DNA of 64,000 bases from Solen grandis (taxonomy: Eukaryota > Mollusca > Bivalvia > Adapedonta > Solenidae): positions 37,427,348 through 37,491,347 of the forward strand of contig CM037789.1 in assembly GCA_021229015.1 (NCBI GenBank), written 5' to 3'. The position numbers were made by a program, and so were the translations under genes. The notes under the pieces were generated by a model that made no database searches, had not been told where the DNA came from, and saw only the letters and a program-made list of their open reading frames with translations. Position 1 is the stretch's first letter, and the number at the start of each line of letters is the position of its first letter. Shown piece after piece: positions 14,171 through 24,330 of this stretch.

Positions 14171-14191
14171 AAACTTTATGAAATTGTTTAA

Positions 14192-14291
14192 NNNNNNNNN
14201 NNNNNNNNNNNNNNNNNNNNNNNNNNNNNNNNNNNNNNNNNNNNNNNNNNNNNNNNNNNNNNNNNNNNNNNNNNNNNNNNNNNNNNNNNNN
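14192..14291. other. Assembly gap, 100 N
   Basis: There are exactly 100 N. This is a conventional scaffold gap of unknown true size. Sequence quality changes from noisy (left) to clean (right) at this point. Any downstream exons of the minus-strand ZAP-like gene would lie across it. Confidence 0.99.
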
Positions 14292-14382
14292 AAAAAGTAC
14301 TCCTCACTGCCCACACTCACTGAAAACATTAACATATGGGCATCAGCACCTAATAACACATATAAGTCTGCTTAATTGACAT

Positions 14383-14558
14383 TTAAATCAATACAGTGTT
14401 CTTAAAATACAAAACCACTATGTATGCTCTCACATACATTTGCATTGTCTTGCTATTTTCCTTTTTAAAATAATAACATAAATACAGCAAAACTATGATA
14501 AATATGATAAAAATAAAACAGTACTTAATGTTTAAAATAAAAGGCAAATCCAACTTAC
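14383..14558 (-). other. Probable first intron start of the ZAP-like gene
   Basis: It begins with GTAAGT directly after the in-frame 'GAACAAATAGATATTAAGA'. The continuing frame encodes an Ile/Phe/Leu-rich tail that could be mistaken for a membrane anchor. AT richness rises at the same place. No acceptor is seen before the N gap. Confidence 0.6.
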
Positions 14559-17436
14559 TCTTAATATCTATTTGTTCATCTATATTGTTATGCAAGTCTG
14601 CATCCGGCATTGCAGAAGTACATGATGCTATTATTTCTTTCTTATCACTCTCATCTAAATTCAATACTTCCGAATCCGCTGTATGAGGTTTGTCAGGAAG
14701 ATTTATAGCAGCCGGAGCTGGCACGAGAGCTTGAAAAGGGCTGCCTTCGACGATGCTGTCATTGCATTTCGGATTTACTTTATCTAAGATATTACATTCT
14801 TCTGTTTTACTTATGTCAACATCTCCAGCTTTGCGTTCTATCTTATCTTTGATTGATTCTAAAGATTCAATTGTTTCATTCTTCAGCTTGGTGGTATCAA
14901 ATGTTTTATCTGCATGTTCAGAGTTATTACCAAGTTGAGGCTGGAGAGTATCTTCCACGGTTACATCTTTACCGTTTTCAGGCAGGTCGGTTTTTGTTTT
15001 GTATGAACTGTTAACAGAACAATCTGATTCATCATCATCACATTTTGACATGCTTGCTACAACTGAATTCAATACGTTGTTATTTGTTGACTTCTTAGAT
15101 AAGTTGCTCAAATAATGAGCAAAGAGTGATTGTTTTTGTTTTTTATTTTCAAATGATACCTTTACTGCTTTTCCTTTTGTATTCTGGACGTCACCGATCA
15201 ATTCTTCTGATTGGTTACTTTCTCCATCTTCGAATTTCATGGTAAAATCATTCGCGGACGTAGTCAAAGGAATAAAATCAAGGCTTTGTATGGTTTTCTG
15301 CATATTTCTGCGGTCACCAGAATCAGAACACGCCTGAGAACAACTGCCGTTTAGTTTCCTTTTCTCCGACTCAGATCCGCTGCTGTCATTCTCGAGTATC
15401 GTGTTATGACAAAGTTCCATGTCTTTTACTTTATAATCGGTTGTATTTAACTTTGTTTGTAAATCGCCAAAATTTTCCCCAGATTCATTTTGTGGATGAA
15501 TCTTCATTTTTTTGTTTGACGGGGATAAACTTTGAGAACAGTCGTCTCCGAATTTTCGCTTTTTTGGTTCAATAGCTTTTGCTTTTGTGATCAACGGAGC
15601 TTTCAAGTCGACCTTTATTTTGCCACTTTCATCTAAGGTTCCTCGAATTAGCTGCAATAAGGTACAGTCATCTTCTTCATATAGGCCATGTTGCCTCAAA
15701 ATCTTCTCAGCTCGTTCTGATCGTAAATCATGGCTCTTCTTGCATTTATGCCCATATTTACAATCCCCTTTTATAAAATTCAAGCAAAGATGAAGTCTTG
15801 TACATTCCTTCCATTTGTTACAGTCGCCTTTTCTGTAATATATGCAGAGAGAAGGTATTGTACGATGTCCGACAAATCTTAAAAGTGCCTTAATCTCACT
15901 GTCATCCATTTTATGCAAAAAGTGTTTTTCAAGGATGTTAGCATTTTTCTCCGAGTGAAGTGCGTGTCCAAACTCACAACGGTCACCAAACCGACAGGCG
16001 TTACGCAGGTCATACTTGCATATATGTAGCTTTTCACAATCGCAATTTTTCTCATGACAAAGATGGACATCTGTTGATGCAGTGACCTTTTTATTTGAAT
16101 CAATTGAAAAACACTTTGGGAATCCTCTCAATACCCGAAGTAGATCAGATTTGCGTTTGAATTCGATTCCCATGCGTTCTTTAATGCTATCACTCAGGGA
16201 TTGCAATGGTAAATGTTCATTATTTGACTGAATACAAGCTGACAAAATAACTGATACGATGTCTTTCTTTTTATCGACGGTCAAATTACAAAAAGATCTG
16301 TAGGATAAAGTAATGTTTACTTCATTATACTGTTGATGAGTGTGATGTTGTTTGTGTCGTTTATCTTGTTTTTTTCTCAGACCCCTTTCATCTATTTGTT
16401 CTGGAGAGTCAAGCTTGTTCTTCTTTTCCACCATCTGCATTTTTTCTGAATATTTTCCTTTTCTCTTCATTGTATTTTTTTCTTCAGTTTTTTCTAAAAC
16501 TTTATTTACTTTTCTTTCCATTCTCAATTCATCATGACGTTGGTTCCATCTCTCCATTATGTCTATTTCATCCCTTTTGTTCCTGACTTCGTAACTTCGT
16601 CCATTCCTTATTTCCCCGTGACTCTGTTTTGCATACCTACCATATTCAACTTCCAGTCTTTCCATTGGAGTTTGTTCGATATGTCTGTTACTTATTTCCC
16701 TCATCTGCATCCTTTCCTCATGCCTGTAATAATTATAACTCCCATCATCTTTTCTTTCTTCTGAATTTTCGTCACTACGATTTATGCTTTCTCTCATCCA
16801 ATTCTCAACTTGTAAACGTTCTGAACTTTCTTCCCTAGTCCCCCTTCTTCTCAGATTACGCCGTTGATATTCATCAATTTCACTCTCCCTCTCGTTATAT
16901 TCTTTAAAACGTCTATAACTGTTTTCCCTGCTCTCATTTTCTCCATGATTATAGCTTTGGTTGTTTCGTCTAACATTTTCTTCCACCCCTGAGATATTGT
17001 ATCCTAAATGATCACTGCTTCTTTCGTAGCTCCTTTCTCTTCTGTATCTTAGATGTTCTGTCCTATTGTCCTCTTCATGCATATAGATCTCCACCCTCCG
17101 TATATTTTCTCTAGGACTCCATCTTGAACAATTTGCAAAGTCATTAATTCTGTGTTCAATATCTTCTTCCGAAGCGACTTCATGATAATTACCAAGAGTT
17201 GGCGAGATGTCATTCCTGTGCTGATCCCGAGAAAATATTCTAAGGGATCTCTCGCTGTCTGGTGAGAGCGGACTTTCGACATCAAACGTATCATTATTGT
17301 AGGATGTAATATCTCTTTCATCTCTTGTGATCTCTGGTCCAGAATGACGTCTAAATTTGTTTAGAATTGTGTTGTCGACTGACACATTTCGTCCATGTTT
17401 TGATTTCGCCCTTCCACGAAATCGAGAACTACTCAT
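14559..17436 (-). CDS. ZAP/PARP12-like CCCH zinc-finger protein, N-terminal exon (partial)
   Basis: This is a single open exon of 959 codons plus one base. I start it at the ATG reading MSSSRFRGR (17434-17436). A 16-residue in-frame extension upstream (to 17484) is low-complexity and looks like leader or intron sequence. Residues 1-372 are Arg/Glu/Asn-rich, low complexity and charged. Residues ~373-452 resemble the winged-helix segment that precedes the fingers in ZAP (ZC3HAV1) and PARP12. Four CCCH fingers follow: C460/C465/C467/H471 (CHEKNCDCEKLH), C473/C481/C487/H491, C531/C539/C545/H549 and C551/C559/C565/H569. The last three have the pattern C-x7-C-x5-C-x3-H. The order and the ~40-residue helical spacer between fingers 2 and 3 match ZAP/PARP12. 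Residues ~600-959 are acidic and Ser/Asn-rich. A splice donor (GTAAGT on the minus strand, 14553-14558) ends the exon. Beyond it the frame runs on to 14383 and gains a hydrophobic stretch that I read as intron. In the known family this region binds RNA. WWE or PARP domains, if any, are not in view. Confidence 0.8.
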
Positions 17437-17727
17437 TGTCTTCTTACCCTTAATAAAAAAAATAAATAGAGAACATTTCATCAATATCTAAAGCAAGTAG
17501 CACTAAAATAAAATTAGAAAGAAACTTATTTCTACTGATAGTCTTTGAAATTCGTTTGATATGTAAACAATGTAAAACAATAGTAGCAAAGACAGCCATT
17601 CACTAAGGTCATAAGGTCACTCAGAGCAACTGATTAAGATTTCCTAACAATTTTTAAATAAACTAAATTTTGTATGTTTACGTCGACAACAACTTAAACT
17701 AATCCTTCTAGATGATCTCATAACTGT
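17437..17727 (-). other. 5' flank of the ZAP-like gene
   Basis: Immediately upstream of the ATG is TTAAGGGTAAGAAGACA, preceded by a T-rich tract. This could be a 5' UTR or a weak splice acceptor (AAG) following an untranslated exon. I see no clear TATA box or CpG-rich promoter, so the transcription start is undecided. Confidence 0.35.
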
Positions 17728-17900
17728 CAGGGGCGTGCCTGGAGCTAAATTCGGGATACGCAGACTTGCAAGGGGGGGGGGGGGGGGTCCGGGGGTTAGG
17801 CATCGATTTTTATTGCAGTTTTGGCACTTTTAGATTTTCGATTTTCTCGACGAGGTATACGCAACTGAGTATTTGCGTAAGCCTAGGCACGCGCGTGACT
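17728..17900. mobile_element. Possible short hAT-like non-autonomous element
   Basis: The left end CAGGGGCGTGCCTGGAGC (17728) is roughly inverted at the right end (GCCTAGGCACGCGCGTG, 17881-17897), and both flank ATACGCA-type subterminal words. CAGGGGCG ends and a poly-G tract near the left end (17773-17788) are common in animal hAT MITEs. I could not find a matching 8-bp target duplication, so the boundary is uncertain. Confidence 0.35.
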
Positions 17901-18094
17901 ATTACAGTATTTTGCACCTGGAAACATTTTGAAAAGTTATCGCCCCACCGATCCGTAGTCATTGGAGACTACAATAAGACCAGACACACGAGAGTCATCA
18001 ATGTAAAAGCTGATTCTAGATTTAGTGTTTCGACTATTATATCCAGAAACAAAGTTTGATTATGATTAATAAACAAATACAGAAGCATGTATGT

Positions 18095-18098
<4 letters not shown>

Positions 18099-18128
<30 letters not shown>
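18099..18128. repeat. (TA)n microsatellite
   Basis: About 15 TA dinucleotides in intergenic DNA. Confidence 0.95.
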
Positions 18129-18129
<1 letters not shown>

Positions 18130-19850
18130 CATCTATATATTTATCATTTAATTGCAGTAATACATGGCTTAATACAGCCAAAAGATGAATTAGCCCATCC
18201 ATATGATAAAATTCGTGTGTCCATGTATAATTGAATAAATAAATACCACAGCGTAAAGCCATATAGAGAGAGATGCAGTAAGCTCAAGTTCAATTTAGTT
18301 TGACACGCTTTTCTTGAGTGGGTGGGCCCAGGGGAATGTGCAACTCGATCGGATCGTTTATTACTTATTTTACAGGTTTGGAAAAAAATAATTTCAATTG
18401 TGCTACATGCCTTTTCTGCGCAGTATGTTTTAAACATTTCATGTTAGACCTTGTCAATAAGCTTGTAACACATCCCGCTTGATTGTCTGATTCAAATGGC
18501 TTCCCCATTTTGACTCATTTCTAACGATGCGAGAAGCAATTCGACAAGCGGAAATAACAATAAACAGCAGACGATATCCGATGACTGGTACTCTACCCTG
18601 AATACGCATTCGTACTCGAAGTTTACTGTACTCATTCGTTCATACTATATTTACGGCATTAATGTCAGTTTTTTTTGATTTTATTGTCAAAGTGTTGTAC
18701 CTTTTCTTATTCTTAAGAGCTCTAATGTTTTCTAGGATCAATTTTATTTTTCCAATCCGTTTAAAAGGAATTCCAAGTTTTTTTCTATGATAAAATTGGT
18801 ATTTTCAAGATTCCATATTTTTTCCAGACAAATCTCATTTTCTATGACTTTTCCAGGTTTGTGCGAACCCTGTAAAGCGTATGTTTATTTCCCTTTGAAC
18901 GATGTGACAGATTTTACACCAGCAGTTCGGGAAGTGATCTGTTAGTCCAAACTCCGCCGCAGTAGTTACCTCCCCTTACAGCTTGACGTAGCCGGTGCGC
19001 GGAGTTTGCTGTTAGTCCTACTGTTATGGATGCATGGATTTAATATTTTACAGAAAATGTAAAACTGTATCCGTTCTTTGTCAGTTTATCGTATCTTTAA
19101 AGGACCTTAGCGTGTCTTTCTTTGTTTATCTATTTAAATTTTCCAACAGATTAAATGTCCTTGAATATGAAAGTAATGTATATATATTAGTTTTCACTTT
19201 ATGTTAATATTAATCAGTGATAGTATCTAAAATCCCATATTGCGAGTTTGTTCGTATTCGCATGTAGTGTATCGATACAGCACTATAGGAGACATAATTA
19301 TGTAGACGGACGAAACATCCTCAGGCCGAAACGTCTGACCGATAGATATAACTTGAAAACTAACGACAACGAGACTTATAAAAGTATACTGAAAAACAAA
19401 CTTACTTTATTTGTCCAAATTTCCATTCTACCCCTTCTTAATCGCTGGACCACTAATGCAGGTTGTCGCTGTTTCTGCGGCTTATATAGACACTACACAC
19501 CTATTCAGTTCCAAGAATTTGATTTTGGGATTCCGCTAATTCATCTATTTTAGCTATACACAAAACAGTATGTACAGAGTAGTTTGATAAAAATCGACCC
19601 AGGCGTGTATGTTATTTTTTGAAAATATGATAAGTAGGTTACTACTTTCGGTTTCGATTTTTTTATTTTTGTATCCACAGAATTAACAAGGTATGCAAAA
19701 TAATTATTTGAATCAGTAGTCACTATATCATGTCGTAAAATCATTTTGGCTCACTTCATTTCAGAAACACTGAAGACAGTGTACTGAAAAGATATCATAT
19801 CAACATGTTGACTTTATATTTCAATACGTTGAGTATAATCATTTTAATTA
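18130..19850. other. Intergenic, nothing recognised
   Basis: No convincing frame is present. A 101-codon plus-strand frame at 19248-19553 has no recognisable motif and sits in mixed-composition DNA. A GC-richer patch near 18930-19010 contains the near-repeated phrases 'CTGTTAGTCCAAACTCCGCCGC' and 'CGGAGTTTGCTGTTAGTCC', which form a short imperfect inverted arrangement. Confidence 0.5.
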
Positions 19851-19853
19851 AAC

Positions 19854-20268
19854 ATGAAGTCAAATGAAAACACCGACAACGAGTTTAAGGGCATACATCC
19901 ATCATTAAATAATGATCATGGTCCATCAAGTGATCGTGGGAATTATATAGTATATGCAAACCTTTATAGACTTAGAGGAAAAGAGCCTATAACTCCAAGT
20001 CAATGGATGCTTGCATCTCCTCGAGGTCTTTTTAAGCATTTCAAGGACCATGGTTAAAATTTAATGATGGGTGTATTACATTGAGGAAGAATTAAGACAT
20101 TGTCAATCTGATTTTTTTTTAAAAATCAATGATTCGTCTTTTATAGTAGTGTACAAAACTAGATATTTAGTTGTTATTAAGAGAGCTAGTAAAATGCCCT
20201 CAGTAATTTGTCCGACTTGTGGATCAAAATTATATCGTTTGCTGTTATATAATCAGTTAATGGTATAA
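19854..20268 (+). pseudogene. Unrecognised broken ORF pair
   Basis: Two neighbouring plus-strand frames lie end to end: 67 codons from the ATG at 19854, then about 65 codons in another frame up to 20268. The first ends SPRGLFKHFKDHG. The second contains IEEELRHCQSDFFLK and ICPTCGSKLYRLLL, with a possible single Cys-x2-Cys knuckle. A single frameshift near 20055-20070 would join them. I do not recognise the product. It could be a relic of a mobile element or viral-type gene, or chance. Confidence 0.25.
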
Positions 20269-20369
20269 TCAGTACTATATGATGTATTGTACGCATTTCA
20301 TTTTATCTTCCGTACAGATATTGAATGATAACAAATCAAAAATAGCACGTCTAGAATTTGGGTCAAAAT

Positions 20370-20620
20370 GAAAAACTAAGGCGGAAAAAAATAAGTTGTT
20401 TGTTTCTCCGAAAAAAAAAAAAAAAATAGGATCGTTAGGTCGGCTAAACTTTTTTTTTATTTTTAACTTTTTCCCTTTTCCTTATTTTCAGAGGAATTGA
20501 CAAAAACAGCGTTTTGCAACCGTTATAGCCCGAATGCTACGAAAAAGTTTAGGGTCGGTACAAAAAATAGGGTCGGTCGGGTTAGTGGAAACAAGAAACT
20601 TTTTTTTATTACGCCTTAAT
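20370..20620. repeat. Probable dispersed repeat fragment
   Basis: A poly-A tract is followed by 'GGATCGTTAGGTCGG' and, 150 bases on, 'TAGGGTCGGTCGGGTTAG', with 'AAGAAACTTTTTTTT' near the ends. The low-complexity edges and repeated GGTCGG words suggest an old non-coding repeat. I assign no family. Confidence 0.3.
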
Positions 20621-20758
20621 TGTTAAACAAAATTAACCCCACACTTAAACTTTGTATAGATATACTTTCACTGTATCTAATTATCTGTAAACATGTCTGT
20701 GTGACCATCAATCAAATAAATTATTTTTGAAAAGGCCTAACGTCCTCATTAAGAAATA

Positions 20759-21578
20759 CAGTGGTCACGCGATTCCTCGAGGTCGGACGGGATCTGCAAA
20801 AAAAAAACAACTCGAAGAATCGCCGTTTCGAGAAATCATTTATGTGTCAAAATTTAATACATTTACATTTGTTGATAACTTACGTCGCCTTTAGTAATAC
20901 TTTATAAACATAATATATGTTTAAAATTAAAAAAAATAACACGACCTAAGCTTTCATTGTGAGAATTAAGTCAGAAATAAGTTATCATTTTACCGATACT
21001 ATGATTGAAACTCTTTGTTTTAGTTTGTATATATGGCGGCGTTGCGTACGTTTTAAATTCTTGTAATAAACACTTATATCGTGGTTCTTCAAATTAATGA
21101 TTACAGAGAAAAAGAACAACACACAAACAAGCAAAATCGGCTCCTTTAATGACAAATGATTAATCATGCAGACCCATCACAGTTTGTTACATGATGTAGG
21201 TGCAAAAATACTTTCTACATGGCCGTGTTGATATAACGATTCACAAATGTACTCTAAGGAGGTTTGACAATGTGTGAAAACAAAAAGAAAACCATCTCGA
21301 CCAAGGTGTTAATTACAGGTGGTCATAGAGCCGGAGTATGGTTGTCAAGGAGATATAGGTAGGTTTTGATATCGACTTCGAGGAATCGCATAGAAATAAT
21401 ATAGGATATACCATCTAGGGACCAAGGACGGAGCTCGAGGAATCCAAAATCGCATGTTTGAAGAATCGCTCATAAATTTATATAGAATAAGAAGGGTTAA
21501 ATCAAGGGACCGGGCTTGTAGCTCGAGCCATCGCCGGTATTCAATGAATCGCCACATTGAGGAATCGCGTGACCACTG
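20759..21578. mobile_element. 820-bp mariner/Tc1-type MITE
   Basis: The ends are perfect 20-bp inverted repeats, CAGTGGTCACGCGATTCCTC at 20759-20778 and its complement at 21559-21578. Each is flanked by TA (20757-20758 and 21579-21580), the target duplication of Tc1/mariner elements. No transposase frame lies inside. The interior repeats the word GAATCGC with CTCGAG next to it several times (near 20814, 21380, 21438, 21462, 21530, 21547), plus a ~120-bp direct duplication with the shared phrase 'AGGGACC..GG'. It is probably mobilised in trans. Confidence 0.85.
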
Positions 21579-21765
21579 TATTTTAGATCTTATACAAGAT
21601 TAGAACACATTCCACTCCTCTTGTTTTACTGCATAGTTTGGAAAACAAGATAACACGAAGAGCTGTCATACTTGCAATAAATAGGAAAGAAAAAAGAGGT
21701 ATTTATTTAGGACGTACGGTCGGTGTAATTGGCGCAAACATTAATTAATACGGCGATTAATGTCA

Positions 21766-22242
21766 AACAAGAGGGCAATGATGGCCCTATATCGCTCACT
21801 TAAGTACCACTGCTGTAAAGGAGCAATCTTGGTAGAGGTTTTCCCATAGAACATCTGTCCAAAAATTTAAAATCTTGCCAGAAGTTTGGGAGCAGAAGTC
21901 TTTTAAAGTTTTCACTATATACATATAAGGTAAATTTAGCCGCGCCCCCTGGCGGCCATGTTTTTATTACGGATCGGAAAATTTTTAGCAATCTTGGTAG
22001 AGGGTTACCCAAGTAATATCTGTACTAAAACATTTTGAAATCTTACAGTATAGAATTAAAGGAGATGATTTTTAAAGTTTTCATACTCTTTTACTTTCCA
22101 TTGCCATGGCAACCAGAGTTCTACATGGATCAAGTTTATTTTAGCAAATTTTGTGAAGGTTCACCAAAGGATCATCACTGCCAAGTTTAATGAAATTCTG
22201 TCCAGCAGTTTCAGGGGAGATGTTGTTTAAAGTATTCACTAT
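21766..22242 (-). mobile_element. Pearl/Helentron-like element, 3' part (interrupted)
   Basis: The left edge 'AACAAGAGGGCAATGATGGCCC' followed by 'CGCTCACTT' is the reverse complement of the GGTGAGC...GGCCCTCTT terminus seen at 44.10 kb, so the element lies on the minus strand. The interior has tandem-like units with 'AATCTTGGTAGAGG', 'CATATAAGG' and 'CCCCCTGGCGGCCATG'. It is cut at 22235-22242 by the insertion described next and resumes at 23964. Confidence 0.6.
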
Positions 22243-23963
22243 GGGGTGTTCCCACTTTGCTAACTTTCTATATTCTGGTACTGAATTGAAAGTTGACAAA
22301 GTGGGAATTTGACCAGGTAGTGAAAAGGTGTAAAATGCAAGCGGTGTCATATTGAAAAATCACTCTTTCGTTTTCAACATGGAAAAATTTTGTCAATGTA
22401 ATTTATATAAACATGCAAATATAATAAAGTTGATAAATATAATTAAGTGATAAATTTTATCAGTTTACAAACAATCTTATCATTTTCCTTTTCACACTTA
22501 CCCAACTTCCGATCTTTGATATACATGTATAAAATACAAATATAAGTGTTTAAACAGTAAACACTTACACACTATTTTAAAGTAAATGCATGTAATCATT
22601 AATTGACCTTTTTATTAAGTTTGAAATTTTCGTGATTTTGATAAAAGATATTCACCTTGACCATTATGTTGATCTGCCCGATGGCAGAAATATGTAGTTA
22701 GTATACTGTTGACTACTTGATTTGTATTCACAGTAATTGCACTCTAATACTATAGTCCCAGATATTATTGATTTTTCAGATCATTGCCCTAGTTATTTCA
22801 GTTAGGTACAAAGCTGTACTTATAATTACTACAATACCATTGAAGAAATGATATGGGATGAATCCAAAAGGAATTAGAAAATGTTCATAAATTAATACCT
22901 ATATAAAAAAATTTTTGAATGTATGTATGTATGTTTGTTTTTCTTTTTTTTTCCAAAATTAAACATAATTCTAGTTGGTTTGAAAGATAACTTAAAGGAT
23001 TATATTTTCAATGCGAAACGAAGATATTACATAATAAATGTGATGAAAATAATTTAATAATTCAAGAAAACTTAGTGAAAAACAAAGGCCATATAATATA
23101 ATAAAGAAATATTAAAAGCTAGCATCAGTCAGTAAGAGTCACCCAGAAAAATTTGGAAATATATTTTTAAGAAATCAAAATCTTCATGTGATGTAAAATC
23201 TGAAAAAAGTGTAACTCGCTCCCGAAAAATATCGAGTACTTTGTATCACGTGATAACAGATTGAACATCGATCAAATGGATTGCCCTATTTCCATACATG
23301 AAATTTCTGAAGCAGTTAAAACTTTGAACCATCATACATCATGAGTTCACTATACTTGTGTACACTATTCAATAGAGATATTCGATAACGGTGTTAATTC
23401 CAAATCATTGACGAAAGAGGTCATTGTGACTATATATATAACAAGAGTGCCAGTTCTGCCACAATATACTCCGCCACAAAATATAAAGACCAAGAGGGTC
23501 CTTTAGTTATTGCTTTTAACATTTCTGTAAGCATAAGCTCATAATGAAGTCTGTGAGACCAATTAATTTAACTGAACAGAGATAGAACCCTAAAAAGGCT
23601 TCCAATATGAAAGTAGGTCAAATAGCAGTATCAATGTGAATCTTGTTTTCTTTCTCCGCATAACTCTTGCAAAAATCACTGTACCAAAAAATCTCTGATT
23701 TATGCACTTTTTCCTGTTTAGAAACTTGAGTTGTGTTTTCAAGAAACCATGTTTAGAAAGGAAAAAGAAAAACAAAAATAATAAGTAAGAAAAGAAAGGT
23801 TTGATCATATTATTTGTATGACACTAATTATATAATCAGGGTTAATTGTATAGGGAACATTGTATAGCATCACCGACTCACTTGACTGCATACAGCCAAC
23901 AATTTAAAAGTTGGCAAAGTGAGACTAGTAAAAGGTGTGAAGTTGGCAAAATGGGAACAAACC
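22243..23963. mobile_element. 1.72-kb non-autonomous DNA transposon with 8-bp TSD
   Basis: The target duplication TTCACTAT occurs at 22235-22242 and 23964-23971. The ends are inverted repeats: GGGGTGTTCCCACTTTGC at 22243 and, read from the other end, GGTTTGTTCCCATTTTGC, with 20 of the first 24 bases identical. A second inner pair of 'GTTGRCAAAGTGRGA' words lies within 100 bases of each end. An 8-bp duplication fits hAT-type (also P-type) transposases. No transposase frame is present; the interior is AT-rich. It sits inside the older minus-strand repeat, whose sequence continues on both sides. Confidence 0.75.
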
Positions 23964-24330
23964 TTCACTATATACATATAAGGCAAATTAGCCCCGCCCC
24001 TGGCGGCCATGCTTTTTACAGATCAGAATAATTTTAGCAAACTTGGTAGATGGTTACCCAAGAAACATCTGTACTAAAACATTTTGAAATCTGGCCAGTA
24101 GTTTTGAAGGAGATGATTTCTAAAGTTTTTTTTTCTTTCTGTTGCCATGGCAACCAGTGTTCTATATGGATAAAGTTTATTTTAGCAACTTTTGTGATGG
24201 TTCTGTCCAGCAGTTTCAGTGGAGATGTTGTTAAAAGCAAATTGTTGACGACGGATGACGGACGCAGGGTAATCCTAATAAAAAATAAAAAAGTTGATCT
24301 AGGAGATAACGTTATATTACTGGTGATTTG
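23964..24330 (-). mobile_element. Pearl/Helentron-like element, 5' part (resumes after insertion)
   Basis: It repeats the unit of 21.9-22.2 kb ('AAGGCAAATTAGCCCCGCCC', 'TGGCGGCCATG', 'TTAGCAAACTTGGTAGATGG', 'GTCCAGCAGTTTCAG'). It ends with a GACGACGGATGACGGACGCAGG tract, the complement of the GTCCGTCGT-type tract near the 5' end of related elements. Two overlapping opposite-strand frames here (24034-24342) are products of the repeat, not genes. Confidence 0.5.

Larger units (their letters stand above)
1..14191. other. Unpolished, repeat-rich contig; no supportable genes
   Basis: The texture differs sharply from everything right of the N gap. Runs of A, T, C and G are inflated almost everywhere, and every open frame is short and low in complexity. 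Repeat families that are clean elsewhere in the window (near 43.4-44.1, 48.6, 50.9 and 54.6-55.0 kb) are recognisable here but carry many homopolymer indels. I infer noisy long-read consensus over collapsed tandem repeats. Between the arrays annotated separately (for example 1-2100, 5300-6300, 7100-11050) I see only AT-rich unassigned sequence. Base-level annotation here is unreliable. Confidence 0.8.

Noticed and set aside
14383..14558. C-terminal transmembrane anchor of the CCCH protein
   Set aside because: It begins right after a consensus splice donor and consists of AT-rich, Ile/Phe-biased codons; intron read-through is more likely.
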